64,000 bases of DNA from Prevotella sp. Its GTDB lineage: Bacteria; Bacteroidota; Bacteroidia; Bacteroidales; Muribaculaceae. The DNA lies in contig JAMPIK010000005.1 in NCBI GenBank assembly GCA_023662865.1, forward strand, positions 1 through 64,000, in the 5' to 3' direction. Below the pieces are notes generated by a model, which was not told where the DNA came from, did not search any database, and saw only the letters and a program-made list of their open reading frames with translations. Made by a program: the position numbers and the translations under genes. How positions within the stretch are numbered: the stretch's first letter is position 1; the number at the start of each line of letters is the position of its first letter. Shown here in pieces: positions 42,520 through 50,071 of the stretch.

Positions 42520-43337
42520 TACTTGATAATATTTAAGGCTGTGGAAATGTTTATTCCGTTGTTAATTGCGTTGGCTACAGCGGTTGAATTTACCGTGAGG
42601 CTGACGTAGTTTATGTGTTTGCGCAGCGGTGAGAGTACTTGTCGGCGCAAATCTTCTTTGCCGCTTATTCGCAGTTCACCTTGTTTGGGATTGAAGCTGA
42701 GGGCTTTCCAAAAGAAGAGTATGTAGTAGACGGTGTCCGCACCCTGAGAACAGTACCAAAAGCCGGAATGAACGAGTCTGCCGTTGCGGAAAGCGGCAAT
42801 GTCCACGACGTTGTCCGAAAGGTGTACCCACATTTTTTCGCCTCCTTCGGCGGCAGCCTTTTCCCCGCACCAAGTTGTCAGGGGAGTGCAGACATGGTGC
42901 ACATCTTCGGTGAGAAATGTGCGGCTCAGGAAGTCTTTCAGTCCTCGCGGGGTAGAGAAGATAAAAGCCTCCTCATCGCCGGTTGCATCAAACCACACAT
43001 CCTTTTGCTCCGAGGCATCGACCACGTCAAGTGCAGTCCGGATATTTTCCGGGTCTTCCGGTGAGAAGAGTTTTCGGGGGACAATCAGCGAGGCTTTCGG
43101 ACGGATAAGAATCGAGGTGTCGTAGTCATCGGGGAGGAGCGAGTCATCGTAGACTGCATTCTCTACATTTTTGAGTACGTCGGCATCGGCACACTCCCAG
43201 ACGCGCGAAATGTATGGCACAAATTCGCGGGTCTTGCGGTTGAAAAAAGCGGCATTAAAACCGTTCATACCTACGGTGAGGGCAAGCCTCCAGATGTCAT
43301 GGTCAGAAAAATCCAGCATATTAGATATCGCTATCAT
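42519..43337 (-). CDS. DUF3822-family protein
   Basis: The 272-aa protein matches DUF3822, an actin/ASKHA-like fold family usually found beside rsmD in Bacteroidales. Visible features are an N-terminal LALTVGMNGFNAAFFN and a C-terminal helix-strand region ending in ISTALNIIK. The start could be the ATG at 43337 or the one at 43319; the latter avoids a 17-bp overlap with the upstream gene. Its function is unknown. Confidence 0.8.
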   Translation of the reverse strand: MIAISNMLDFSDHDIWRLALTVGMNGFNAAFFNRKTREFVPYISRVWECADADVLKNVENAVYDDSLLPDDYDTSILIRPKASLIVPRKLFSPEDPENIRTALDVVDASEQKDVWFDATGDEEAFIFSTPRGLKDFLSRTFLTEDVHHVCTPLTTWCGEKAAAEGGEKMWVHLSDNVVDIAAFRNGRLVHSGFWYCSQGADTVYYILFFWKALSFNPKQGELRISGKEDLRRQVLSPLRKHINYVSLTVNSTAVANAINNGINISTALNIIK

Positions 43338-43791
43338 TTTGAAGCCAATTTTTAGGCCATGGGTATTGATAGTTATCCCATAGTTGTTTTATGTACTTTT
43401 TTACCGAACCTCTTTTTGCGAAATTTAAATTTTGCAGATTCCTACATGTATCTCCACTTGCTATTGCTTTTTCTCTTCGAGAGAGGATAGTCATTGCAAA
43501 TTCAGCATAATGAGATTTTACTCCAACGTATAAATTATTAAAGCACCTATCTGCAAGATAATGATATGAATGATTGATAAAATCAAGTTCATCTTTGGCT
43601 ATATAATTTTTGGATGATATCTTAATTGCTTTCTTACAATATTTGGAAAATTCTTTTTCCTTTTTATTGTTATATTTTGATTCACTCAAATCAAGACCAA
43701 TTTGATTTAAAATTCGTTTTTTTGTATCAGCTTTTCCAAATATGAGTAAGCAAATTGCGACTACTGCAATTGTTATAATAAAATCTAACAT
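43321..43791 (-). CDS. AT-rich membrane-anchored orphan
   Basis: The 156-aa protein starts with a single hydrophobic helix (about 3-18, LDFIITIAVVAICLLIFG), followed by a Lys-rich cytoplasmic-type domain. No family was recognised. The gene is clearly more AT-rich than its neighbours and sits where DUF3822 would otherwise border the helicase, suggesting transfer. Its end overlaps the longer DUF3822 reading by 17 bp. Confidence 0.6.
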   Translation of the reverse strand: MLDFIITIAVVAICLLIFGKADTKKRILNQIGLDLSESKYNNKKEKEFSKYCKKAIKISSKNYIAKDELDFINHSYHYLADRCFNNLYVGVKSHYAEFAMTILSRREKAIASGDTCRNLQNLNFAKRGSVKKYIKQLWDNYQYPWPKNWLQNDSDI

Positions 43792-43931
43792 AATTCATAT
43801 CGATTAATAAATTAACATTTTTTCAATATATTAAAGTTGAACCATATATGTCATGTTTAATAATAAGGTAGCAGTTAATATTAGACAGCTACATTTTTGA
43901 ATTGCAAAATTAATCAAAAATATCAAATACG

Positions 43932-43962
43932 CCATAAAATTTGGAGTCCATAAAATTTGGAG
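43932..43962 (+). repeat. Tandem 15-bp repeat over the promoter of the DUF4160/DUF2442 pair
   Basis: CCATAAAATTTGGAG occurs twice, at 43932-43946 and 43948-43962, with a 16-bp period. The second copy contains the -33 TTTG (43956-43959). The spacing and position suit an operator for the HTH-bearing partner protein. Confidence 0.65.
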
Positions 43963-43987
43963 GTGATAGAATTATTACCTATATTTG
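43956..43987 (+). promoter_or_regulatory. Promoter of the DUF4160/DUF2442 pair
   Basis: TTTG (43956-43959), a 20-bp spacer and TATATTTG (43980-43987) form a complete promoter 26 bp before the ATG at 44014. Confidence 0.8.
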
Positions 43988-44013
43988 CAGTGGAAAATCA
44001 AACCACAACAAAA

Positions 44014-44244
44014 ATGCCCACTATATTTAAACTTTTTGGATTTACTTTCTTATTTTATGCTAACGATCATGAACCGATTCATGTGCACGTGGTAAAGGGA
44101 AAACAAAAGGCGAAGTTCAGAATTTTCTCGGTTTAACTGGTTGAGAATCAAGGTCTCAAGGAATCAGAACTGAAAATGGTCGAGGCAATTATTGAGGAGA
44201 TAATTGCAGAACATTGGAACAAATTCTTTAACCAATACAAATAA
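44014..44244 (+). pseudogene. DUF4160 gene interrupted by one in-frame stop
   Basis: Translation from 44014 gives the DUF4160 start MPTIFKLFGFTFLFYANDHE, followed by PIHVHVVKGKQKAKFRIFSV and then TAA at 44134-44136. The same frame continues with no further stop through LVENQGLKESELKM, then VEAIIEEIIAEHWNKFFNQYK, which is the family's usual C-terminal helix, to the natural stop at 44242. A single base change would restore a full 76-residue protein. DUF4160 genes are small and commonly sit directly before DUF2442 genes, as here. Its short length hides it from simple ORF finding. Confidence 0.8.
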
Positions 44245-44249
44245 GAGTC

Positions 44250-44663
44250 ATGAATAGAGATGATATTGAAAAAGTATGGTTGACGGATACTGCCGTATGG
44301 ATTCGCACCAAATCGGGTAACGAGGCTTGCGAGGAGTTTGAACTTTTGCCTCGGTTGAAATATGCCACAAAGGAACAGAGAGAGGCATATAAACTTAACC
44401 ACTTCGGTATTCGTTGGGATGAGGTTGATGAGGATTTGAGTTACGAAGGCTTCTTTTATGAAAAGCCGACAAGCCGACTTTACCGTATATTTATGGGTCA
44501 TCCTGAGCTTAACGCCTCTGCGATAGCCCGGCGTTTGGGCATGGCTCAAAGTCTGTTGGCTCAATACATATCAGGCACCAAGAAACCATCAAAGGAGCGA
44601 GAGGAATCCATTCTCAAGGAAATCCACGCGCTGGGTGCTGAACTACAGGCAATACCTTTGTGA
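44250..44663 (+). CDS. DUF2442 protein with C-terminal HTH domain
   Basis: The 137-aa protein has an N-terminal DUF2442 domain (about 1-72), with LLPRLKYATKEQREAY and FGIRWDEVDEDLSYEGF. A C-terminal HTH domain follows (about 80-130; ASAIARRLGMAQSLLAQYISG). DUF2442 is the frequent partner of DUF4160 and the pair has a toxin-antitoxin-like layout. The HTH part could repress the shared promoter through the tandem repeat at 43932-43962. It starts 5 bp after the DUF4160 stop. The antitoxin role is inference. Confidence 0.8.
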   Translation: MNRDDIEKVWLTDTAVWIRTKSGNEACEEFELLPRLKYATKEQREAYKLNHFGIRWDEVDEDLSYEGFFYEKPTSRLYRIFMGHPELNASAIARRLGMAQSLLAQYISGTKKPSKEREESILKEIHALGAELQAIPL

Positions 44664-44688
44664 GACGTTTAAACGTAATTTTTGTGGT

Positions 44689-46098
44689 ATGATTGAGGCG
44701 GGGTGGTTATATGACCGGGCTTTGGAGTGCTTTCCGTATGAGCCGCAGGGGGGGCAGGATGAGTTGCTTTGGCGGCTCTGCGAGTTTGTGTGTACCCGAG
44801 AGGAGCGTGAGGCGTTTGTGGTGCGCGGCTATGCGGGTACCGGCAAGACTTCCGTAATGGCCGCACTTACCGGTGCGTTAACGCATACGAAGCTTAAAAC
44901 CGTGCTGCTGGCCCCTACGGGGCGCGCAGCCAAGGTGCTGTCTCATTACGCGGGCAGACCGGCTTCCACCATTCACAAGCGGTTGTACCGGGGTGATGCG
45001 CTTGATCCTTACAGTACGGGCTTTTTCCTTGCGGAGAACAAGGATCGTGACACGCTATTTATTGTGGATGAGGCATCGATGATAGCTTCCAAGGGAAGCA
45101 AGTTGTTGCAACATCTTATTACGCATGTGTATTCATCGCCGGGGTGTTCGCTTATTTTTGTGGGCGATACGGCGCAGCTTCCTCCCGTGGGGGAGTCGTT
45201 GAGCCTTGCCATGAGTGTGCCGGTGCTTGAGGCTATGGGACTGTGTGTGTGCCAGTTTGAATTGGAGAAGCCTCTGCGTCAGGCATCTGAGTCGGGGATA
45301 TTGTACAATGCCACGCGACTTCGGCGGCGTATGCTCAAGACACCTTTGCCGGAGGCGAGGTTGTGGCCGGGAAGATTTGCTGATGTTCAGGTGTGCATGA
45401 GTGATGTGCTTGCGGAGCAGATTGCTGATTCGTATCGGTTTGCCGGGCAGGATGAGACGTTGGTGGTGACACGCGCCAATTGGCGGGCTGCTTCGTTCAA
45501 CCGCGCCATCCGCGCCACGGTGCTTTATGCCGAGGAGCGCATCCAGAGGGGAGAGCGGCTTGTGGTTGCCAAGAACAATTATTTTTGGTCTGCCAAGATA
45601 AAGGAATTGCCTTTCATAGCCAATGGTGAGGGTGCTGTGATACAGCGTATTTTGGGCGAGGAGAGCCGTTACGGACATGACTGGGCCGATGTGGAATTGT
45701 TTTTGCCGGACACCGGAGTTGAGTTGGAGTGCAAGCTGCTGCTGACGTGCCTTGACAATGAGGCACCGTCGTTGCCGGAGGAGGATTATGCGTTGCTGTA
45801 TCAAGCGGTTTCGGCGGATCTATCGCGACAAGGGCTTGTCGGCACGGAGCATTACCGTGCGTTGCGCACCAATCCGTATTTGAACGCAATACAGGCGAAA
45901 TACGGCTATTGCCTGACGTGCCACAAAGCGCAGGGCGGCCAGTGGGACCATGTGTATATCGACCTTGCCGGCATACCGCGGGAGGGGTTGTATGACCTTG
46001 ACTTCCACCGTTGGCTATACACTGCCGTGACCCGCGCCGTAGACAAGCTGTTCATAATCAACCCGTCTATTCCTTTAAATAAGGAGCCGGTTGAATAA
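44689..46098 (+). CDS. RecD/PIF1-like superfamily 1 DNA helicase
   Basis: From the ATG at 44689 the protein is 469 aa; a longer frame from 44635 overlaps the DUF2442 gene. Walker A is GYAGTGKTS, Walker B is FIVDEASM, and further motifs are FVGDTAQLPPVG, CQFELEKPLRQ and the C-terminal TCHKAQGGQWDHVYID / YTAVTRA. This is a 5'-3' helicase of the RecD2 type without the long N-terminal region. A small RecD-like ATPase next to DUF3822 and rsmD is, as I recall, a normal Bacteroidales arrangement, so this gene is probably native and the genes between are inserted. Confidence 0.88.
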   Translation: MIEAGWLYDRALECFPYEPQGGQDELLWRLCEFVCTREEREAFVVRGYAGTGKTSVMAALTGALTHTKLKTVLLAPTGRAAKVLSHYAGRPASTIHKRLYRGDALDPYSTGFFLAENKDRDTLFIVDEASMIASKGSKLLQHLITHVYSSPGCSLIFVGDTAQLPPVGESLSLAMSVPVLEAMGLCVCQFELEKPLRQASESGILYNATRLRRRMLKTPLPEARLWPGRFADVQVCMSDVLAEQIADSYRFAGQDETLVVTRANWRAASFNRAIRATVLYAEERIQRGERLVVAKNNYFWSAKIKELPFIANGEGAVIQRILGEESRYGHDWADVELFLPDTGVELECKLLLTCLDNEAPSLPEEDYALLYQAVSADLSRQGLVGTEHYRALRTNPYLNAIQAKYGYCLTCHKAQGGQWDHVYIDLAGIPREGLYDLDFHRWLYTAVTRAVDKLFIINPSIPLNKEPVE

Positions 46099-46317
46099 TC
46101 GACCAACGGTGAGCGTGAACTAAATATTGTGGTGGAAACCAAGTCGGCGGATAATGAGTATGATTTGCGTGGTGATGAAAAAATAAAGATGTCATGTGCC
46201 GAGCGTTTCTTCGTCCAACTTAAGATAGATGGCTACACGGTGCATTTCAAGAAGCAATTAAATCACAGAGCTATCAAGAGTATCATTAATGATATTTTGG
46301 CAGACGATAAAGGGTGA
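46099..46317 (+). pseudogene. C-terminal remnant of a type III restriction endonuclease (Res) subunit
   Basis: In the same frame as the helicase, directly after its TAA, an open stretch of 72 codons reads ELNIVVETKSADNEYDLRGD, then EKIKMSCAERFF and VQLKIDGYTVHFKKQLN. This is the typical end of type III Res subunits: a conserved IVETK, then LRG.EK.KI.CA..FF. The rest of res and the mod methyltransferase gene are missing. A GTG at 46129 could start a short product, but a remnant is far more likely. Confidence 0.65.
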
Positions 46318-46340
46318 GGATTGAGTGGTAATCCGCCGGG

Positions 46341-47006
46341 TTACCACCGGATTGGGGGTTGACCTTGGGCGAGGAGGTAGGCGTTGGCTTGGGTGAAGTG
46401 GCGGTTGCCGAAGAAACCACGGTAGGCACTCAGGGGTGAGGGGTGAGGGGATGTGAGGACGAGGTGGCGATTGCGGTCGATGAATGAGCCTTTGCGTATG
46501 GCATCGCTTCCCCAAAGCATGAAGACGAGGTGTTCGCGGTTTTCGGCGAGTTCGTGTACTACCCGGTCTGTGAACTTCTCCCAGCCTATGCCGCTGTGGG
46601 ATTTGGGTGTGTGAGCGCGTACGGTGAGTGATGAGTTGAGCAGTAGTACTCCCTGCCGCGCCCATCGTGTGAGGTCTCCGTCGGGGGGCATTGGCGCGCC
46701 GGTGTCTGCGCTTACTTCTTTGAATATGTTTACCAATGAGGGCGGCATCGGTATACCGGGGTCTACCGAGAAGCAGAGTCCGTTTGCCTGTCCCGGGCCG
46801 TGGTATGGATCCTGACCGATGATTACTACTTTGGTGTTATCGAAAGTAGAGGCATCAAAGGCTGCAAAAATTTTGCTGCCGGGAGGGTATACCGGGCCGG
46901 CGGCATATTCGGCACGTACACGCTCGGTCAAGGTTCGAAAATAGTCCTTTTCAAATTCATCGGCGAGTTGGCGTTTCCAACTCGGTTCTATGCGTACGTT
47001 CATCAC
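46341..47006 (-). CDS. ung: Uracil-DNA glycosylase (family 1)
   Basis: Ung removes uracil from DNA. The 221-aa protein has the catalytic water-activating motif GQDPYHGPGQANGLCFSV and the HPSPLSAYRGF motif. Length is standard. A second ATG lies one codon later. Tail-to-tail with the type III restriction remnant, it marks the right edge of the accessory stretch. Confidence 0.97.
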   Translation of the reverse strand: MMNVRIEPSWKRQLADEFEKDYFRTLTERVRAEYAAGPVYPPGSKIFAAFDASTFDNTKVVIIGQDPYHGPGQANGLCFSVDPGIPMPPSLVNIFKEVSADTGAPMPPDGDLTRWARQGVLLLNSSLTVRAHTPKSHSGIGWEKFTDRVVHELAENREHLVFMLWGSDAIRKGSFIDRNRHLVLTSPHPSPLSAYRGFFGNRHFTQANAYLLAQGQPPIRW

Positions 47007-47035
47007 AAAAAATTCGTCAAATCAAAAAAAAGTTG

Positions 47036-47043
47036 TAACTTTG
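47036..47043 (+). promoter_or_regulatory. -7 box of the tRNA-Arg promoter
   Basis: TAACTTTG lies 20 bp before the tRNA 5' end; the -33 region is A-rich and weak. Confidence 0.6.
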
Positions 47044-47063
47044 CACTGTGGAAAGCCGGAAAT

Positions 47064-47135
47064 GCGCCCATAGTTCAATGGATAGAATAAAGGATTCCGG
47101 TTCCTTCGATTGGGGTTCGACTCCCCATGGGCGTA
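47064..47135 (+). tRNA. tRNA-Arg (anticodon CCG)
   Basis: Acceptor arms GCGCCCA (47064-47070) and TGGGCGT (47128-47134) pair with one G-U at the end. The anticodon stem is AAGGA/TCCTT with loop TTCCGGT, giving CCG. The T-arm reads TGGGGTTCGACTCCCCA. CCA is not encoded. Confidence 0.93.
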
Positions 47136-47140
47136 CAGTT

Positions 47141-47169
47141 ATACCTCCGAGAATATCGGGGGTATTTTT
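47141..47169 (+). terminator. Terminator after tRNA-Arg
   Basis: ATACCTCCGA (47141-47150) pairs with TCGGGGGTAT (47156-47165) and runs into TTTTT. It abuts the stop of menA on the other strand. Confidence 0.8.
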
Positions 47170-48061
47170 ATGCAGATACAGAGAAGATCAGAGCTGCGGA
47201 GGTGAGCAGGGAGTACATTAGCAGGTTCATGGCGGTTAGGCCGAGCAGCGGATTGAGTTTTGCGCCTCGCAGATGCCGCAGTTGAAGCCATATTGCGCGA
47301 TGGATTGCCAGATACAAAATTATTAAAATCCATGAATACAGGATTGTAGCTTTCCACACCGGCCACATTATGGCAACTGCTGCAAGTCCGAAGATAAGAT
47401 AGACGATGCTCATCACATTTCTGCCGAAAAGTACAACCGTGGTGTGTTTGCCGCCGTCTTTGTCGTCTTCCATATCGCGATAGTTGTTGACTATAAGCAC
47501 ATTCGCCGCGAGCAGACCTATACTCACGCCGGTGGGAAGAGCTATGGGCAAGGCAGTCCATGCCGCCCCGGCACATAGGTAGGAAGTCAGCAAAACCGGA
47601 ACGAGGCCGAAGAATATTATCACCGCGAGGTCACCAAGTCCGTGGTGGCTCAACGGCCACGGGCCGGTGCTGTAAGCCAAAGCAAACAGGCCGATTAAAA
47701 TGCCCGGGGCGATGAGCCACCATTGGCCGCTGATGAGCAACATGCCCAATCCGAGCAGAGCGCAAATACCCAACGCGCCGAGAGTTGCAGCGAGCATTGC
47801 GCGAGGTGAGATATCGCCTTCGGTAACACCTCGGCGAAAACCCTCGCGACCTTTCTTGTCGAGTCCGGCTTTGTAGTCAAAATATTCGTTTGCGAAATTG
47901 GAAGCTATTTGCGCCAATACGGCAAACATCAGGCACAGTAATGCCTGACTCCAAAGTATTTGCCCATAGTGAGCCGCGCAGGCTGCACCTATTATCACAC
48001 CGGCAACGCTTACCGGCAAGGTGCGCGGTCTTGTAGCTTCAATCCATGCTTTTAGGTTCAT
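47168..48061 (-). CDS. menA: 1,4-dihydroxy-2-naphthoate polyprenyltransferase
   Basis: MenA attaches the prenyl tail to DHNA in menaquinone synthesis, in the inner membrane. The 297-aa protein has about eight transmembrane helices. The UbiA-family Asp motifs are NFANEYFDYKAGLD and NNYRDMEDDKDGGKHT. It starts by overlapping tadA by 4 bp in a four- or five-gene minus-strand run. No other men genes are in the window. Confidence 0.93.
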   Translation of the reverse strand: MNLKAWIEATRPRTLPVSVAGVIIGAACAAHYGQILWSQALLCLMFAVLAQIASNFANEYFDYKAGLDKKGREGFRRGVTEGDISPRAMLAATLGALGICALLGLGMLLISGQWWLIAPGILIGLFALAYSTGPWPLSHHGLGDLAVIIFFGLVPVLLTSYLCAGAAWTALPIALPTGVSIGLLAANVLIVNNYRDMEDDKDGGKHTTVVLFGRNVMSIVYLIFGLAAVAIMWPVWKATILYSWILIILYLAIHRAIWLQLRHLRGAKLNPLLGLTAMNLLMYSLLTSAALIFSVSA

Positions 48062-48531
48062 CTTTTTTGTCTGAAAAAGTTTTGCATAAGTTCTCGTGCG
48101 TAATCTTCAAGCACCCCGGGGGTTACGGTTGCTTTGGGGTGAAGCGGACTTTTGGCACCGACAGAGGGGGTGAGAGTGGAGTAGCCTCGCTTCGGGTCTG
48201 CAGCACCGTAGACAATGCGGCTGATTTGCGCCCAGCCTATTGCACCGGCACACATGGGACAAGGCTCCACGGTGACGTAAAGCGTGCAGCCTTGCAGGTA
48301 TTTGCCTCCCAGAGTCATGGCTGCTGATGTGATAGCCTGCATCTCGGCATGAGCCGTGACATCTTGCAGCTTTTCGGTGAGGTTGTGGGCGCGAGCTATG
48401 AGCTGACCGTCCTGTACAATTACCGCGCCAACGGGTATTTCGCCGATCTCAGACGCTTCTTGCGCTTCCTGCAAGGCTATGCGCATGAAGCGTTCGTCCG
48501 TTTGTTCTTGTGTTTCAAAAAGCATTGTCAA
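48058..48531 (-). CDS. tadA: tRNA-adenosine (A34) deaminase-like protein
   Basis: The 157-aa protein is a zinc-dependent deaminase with HAEMQAI (proton-shuttle Glu) and PCPMCAGAI zinc motifs. These are characteristic of TadA, which makes inosine at position 34 of tRNA-Arg(ACG). A guanine deaminase is less likely. It overlaps ispH by 17 bp and menA by 4 bp. Confidence 0.88.
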   Translation of the reverse strand: MTMLFETQEQTDERFMRIALQEAQEASEIGEIPVGAVIVQDGQLIARAHNLTEKLQDVTAHAEMQAITSAAMTLGGKYLQGCTLYVTVEPCPMCAGAIGWAQISRIVYGAADPKRGYSTLTPSVGAKSPLHPKATVTPGVLEDYARELMQNFFRQKR

Positions 48532-49384
48532 TATGATTTCTTACGGCCTCCATTAGCCAGCGAGGGGTGGAAGTGGCACCGCAGATGCCTATTGAGGTGG
48601 CTTTGGAGAGCATTTCGGGTTTGATTTCGGAAGGCTCGGTTATGAAATATGTGCGAGGGTTGACTCGTTTACATTCCTCGAAAAGAGCTTTGCCGTTGCT
48701 GCTTTTGCGTCCGCTCACAAAGATGATTACTTCATGATTGGCAGCGAACTCGCGAATCTTGGGAATACGCCCGGCCACCCGGCGGCAGATGGTGTCGAAG
48801 TAGTGAAATTCGCCTTCTGTTTTTCGATTTTTTATTTCGTCGATTATTTCTTGAAAACCGTTGAGCGACTTGGTGGTTTGCGAATAGAGCAGCACATCGC
48901 GGTTAAGGTCAAGGGCGGCGAGATCATCTTTGGTTTGAATTACCACGGCATTGCCGTCTGTCTGCCCTACAAGGCCGTTCACCTCGGCATGACCCGGTTT
49001 TCCGTAAATCAAAATAAGGGGAGGATTTTCGGAATTGCGAGCTGTCTCCCACGCTGATTTTATGCGTTTTTGCAGCTGCAAAACCACCGGGCAAGTAGCA
49101 TCTATTATTTCGATACCGCGCTCTTTGGCCAAGAGATATGTGGAGGGAGGTTCGCCGTGAGCACGCAGCAGCACTTTCACATCTTTGAGAGACAACAGGT
49201 CATCGTGCGTAATGGTATGCAACCCTTTGGTACGCAGACGCTCCACTTCGTTTGAATTGTGTACAATATCACCCAGACAGTAGAGCGATCCACCCGACAG
49301 GAGCTGTTCCTCCGCCTTACGGATAGCCGTGACGACACCGAAGCAAAAGCCGGAGTCGGAGTCTATTTCAATTGTGGGTTTCAT
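48515..49384 (-). CDS. ispH: 4-hydroxy-3-methylbut-2-enyl diphosphate reductase
   Basis: IspH makes IPP and DMAPP in the last step of the MEP pathway, using a Fe-S cluster. The 289-aa protein has the three cluster cysteines in GFCFGV (Cys14), DATCPVV and GICGATSTP. Length is usual. It overlaps cmk by 4 bp and tadA by 17 bp, so the run is tightly coupled. Its product feeds menaquinone and undecaprenol, whose genes are also in this window. Confidence 0.96.
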   Translation of the reverse strand: MKPTIEIDSDSGFCFGVVTAIRKAEEQLLSGGSLYCLGDIVHNSNEVERLRTKGLHTITHDDLLSLKDVKVLLRAHGEPPSTYLLAKERGIEIIDATCPVVLQLQKRIKSAWETARNSENPPLILIYGKPGHAEVNGLVGQTDGNAVVIQTKDDLAALDLNRDVLLYSQTTKSLNGFQEIIDEIKNRKTEGEFHYFDTICRRVAGRIPKIREFAANHEVIIFVSGRKSSNGKALFEECKRVNPRTYFITEPSEIKPEMLSKATSIGICGATSTPRWLMEAVRNHIDNAF

Positions 49385-50058
49385 TCAGCCTTGGTGTTGA
49401 ACAAATCGAGCATCCAGTGTTGCTGCTGCTCGAGAGTCATATTGTCATTGCACAGCACGGCTGCATCGTCGGCCTTGCGCAAGGGACTTTCCTGGCGAGT
49501 ACTGTCAATCCGGTCGCGCTCCTTCACATTTGCGAGTACCTCTTCATAGTCTGCCGGCAGCCCCTTGGCTTGCAGCTCGAGAAAACGGCGATGCGCACGC
49601 ACCTCGGCAGAAGCATCTACGAACACCTTCATTTCGGCATCGGGGAATACGGTTGTGCCAATATCTCGACCATCCATCACTATGCCTTTCTCTGCGCCGA
49701 ACTGCTGCATACGTACTGTGAGATAACGTCTTACCGCCGGGATTGCGGCAACCGGGCTGACGTGTGAGGCCACCTCTATTGAACGAATTTGCGACTCGAC
49801 ATCTTCGCCGTTAAGCAAAGTCCGGTTAGTGTTTGCCGCAAAATCTATTAATATATTCGGCAATTCAGCTTCAAGAGCGGCAACATTTACGCTTCCGTCG
49901 GAGGCAATCATGCCATGGCGCATGGCGTAAAGAGTTACGGCGCGGTACATTGCCCCGCTGTCAATATACTTATATCCGACCGCCGCTGCGAGCTTCTTGG
50001 CCATGGTGCTTTTGCCGGAAGAGGAGAAACCGTCTATTGCAACTATAATTTTTTTCAT
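49381..50058 (-). CDS. cmk: Cytidylate kinase
   Basis: Cmk phosphorylates CMP and dCMP. The ATG at 50058 gives 225 aa starting KKIIVAIDGFSSSGKSTMA, with the P-loop at about 10-18 and YIDSGAMYRAVTLYA after it. A longer frame from 50097 would overlap porQ and is rejected. It lies 13 bp after porQ. Confidence 0.95.
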   Translation of the reverse strand: MKKIIVAIDGFSSSGKSTMAKKLAAAVGYKYIDSGAMYRAVTLYAMRHGMIASDGSVNVAALEAELPNILIDFAANTNRTLLNGEDVESQIRSIEVASHVSPVAAIPAVRRYLTVRMQQFGAEKGIVMDGRDIGTTVFPDAEMKVFVDASAEVRAHRRFLELQAKGLPADYEEVLANVKERDRIDSTRQESPLRKADDAAVLCNDNMTLEQQQHWMLDLFNTKAE

Positions 50059-50071
50059 CGTTTCAGTATGT

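Noticed and set aside
47064-47135. A tRNA-associated integration site
   Set aside because: I looked for a repeated piece of the tRNA-Arg 3' end near the accessory island and saw none in the window.
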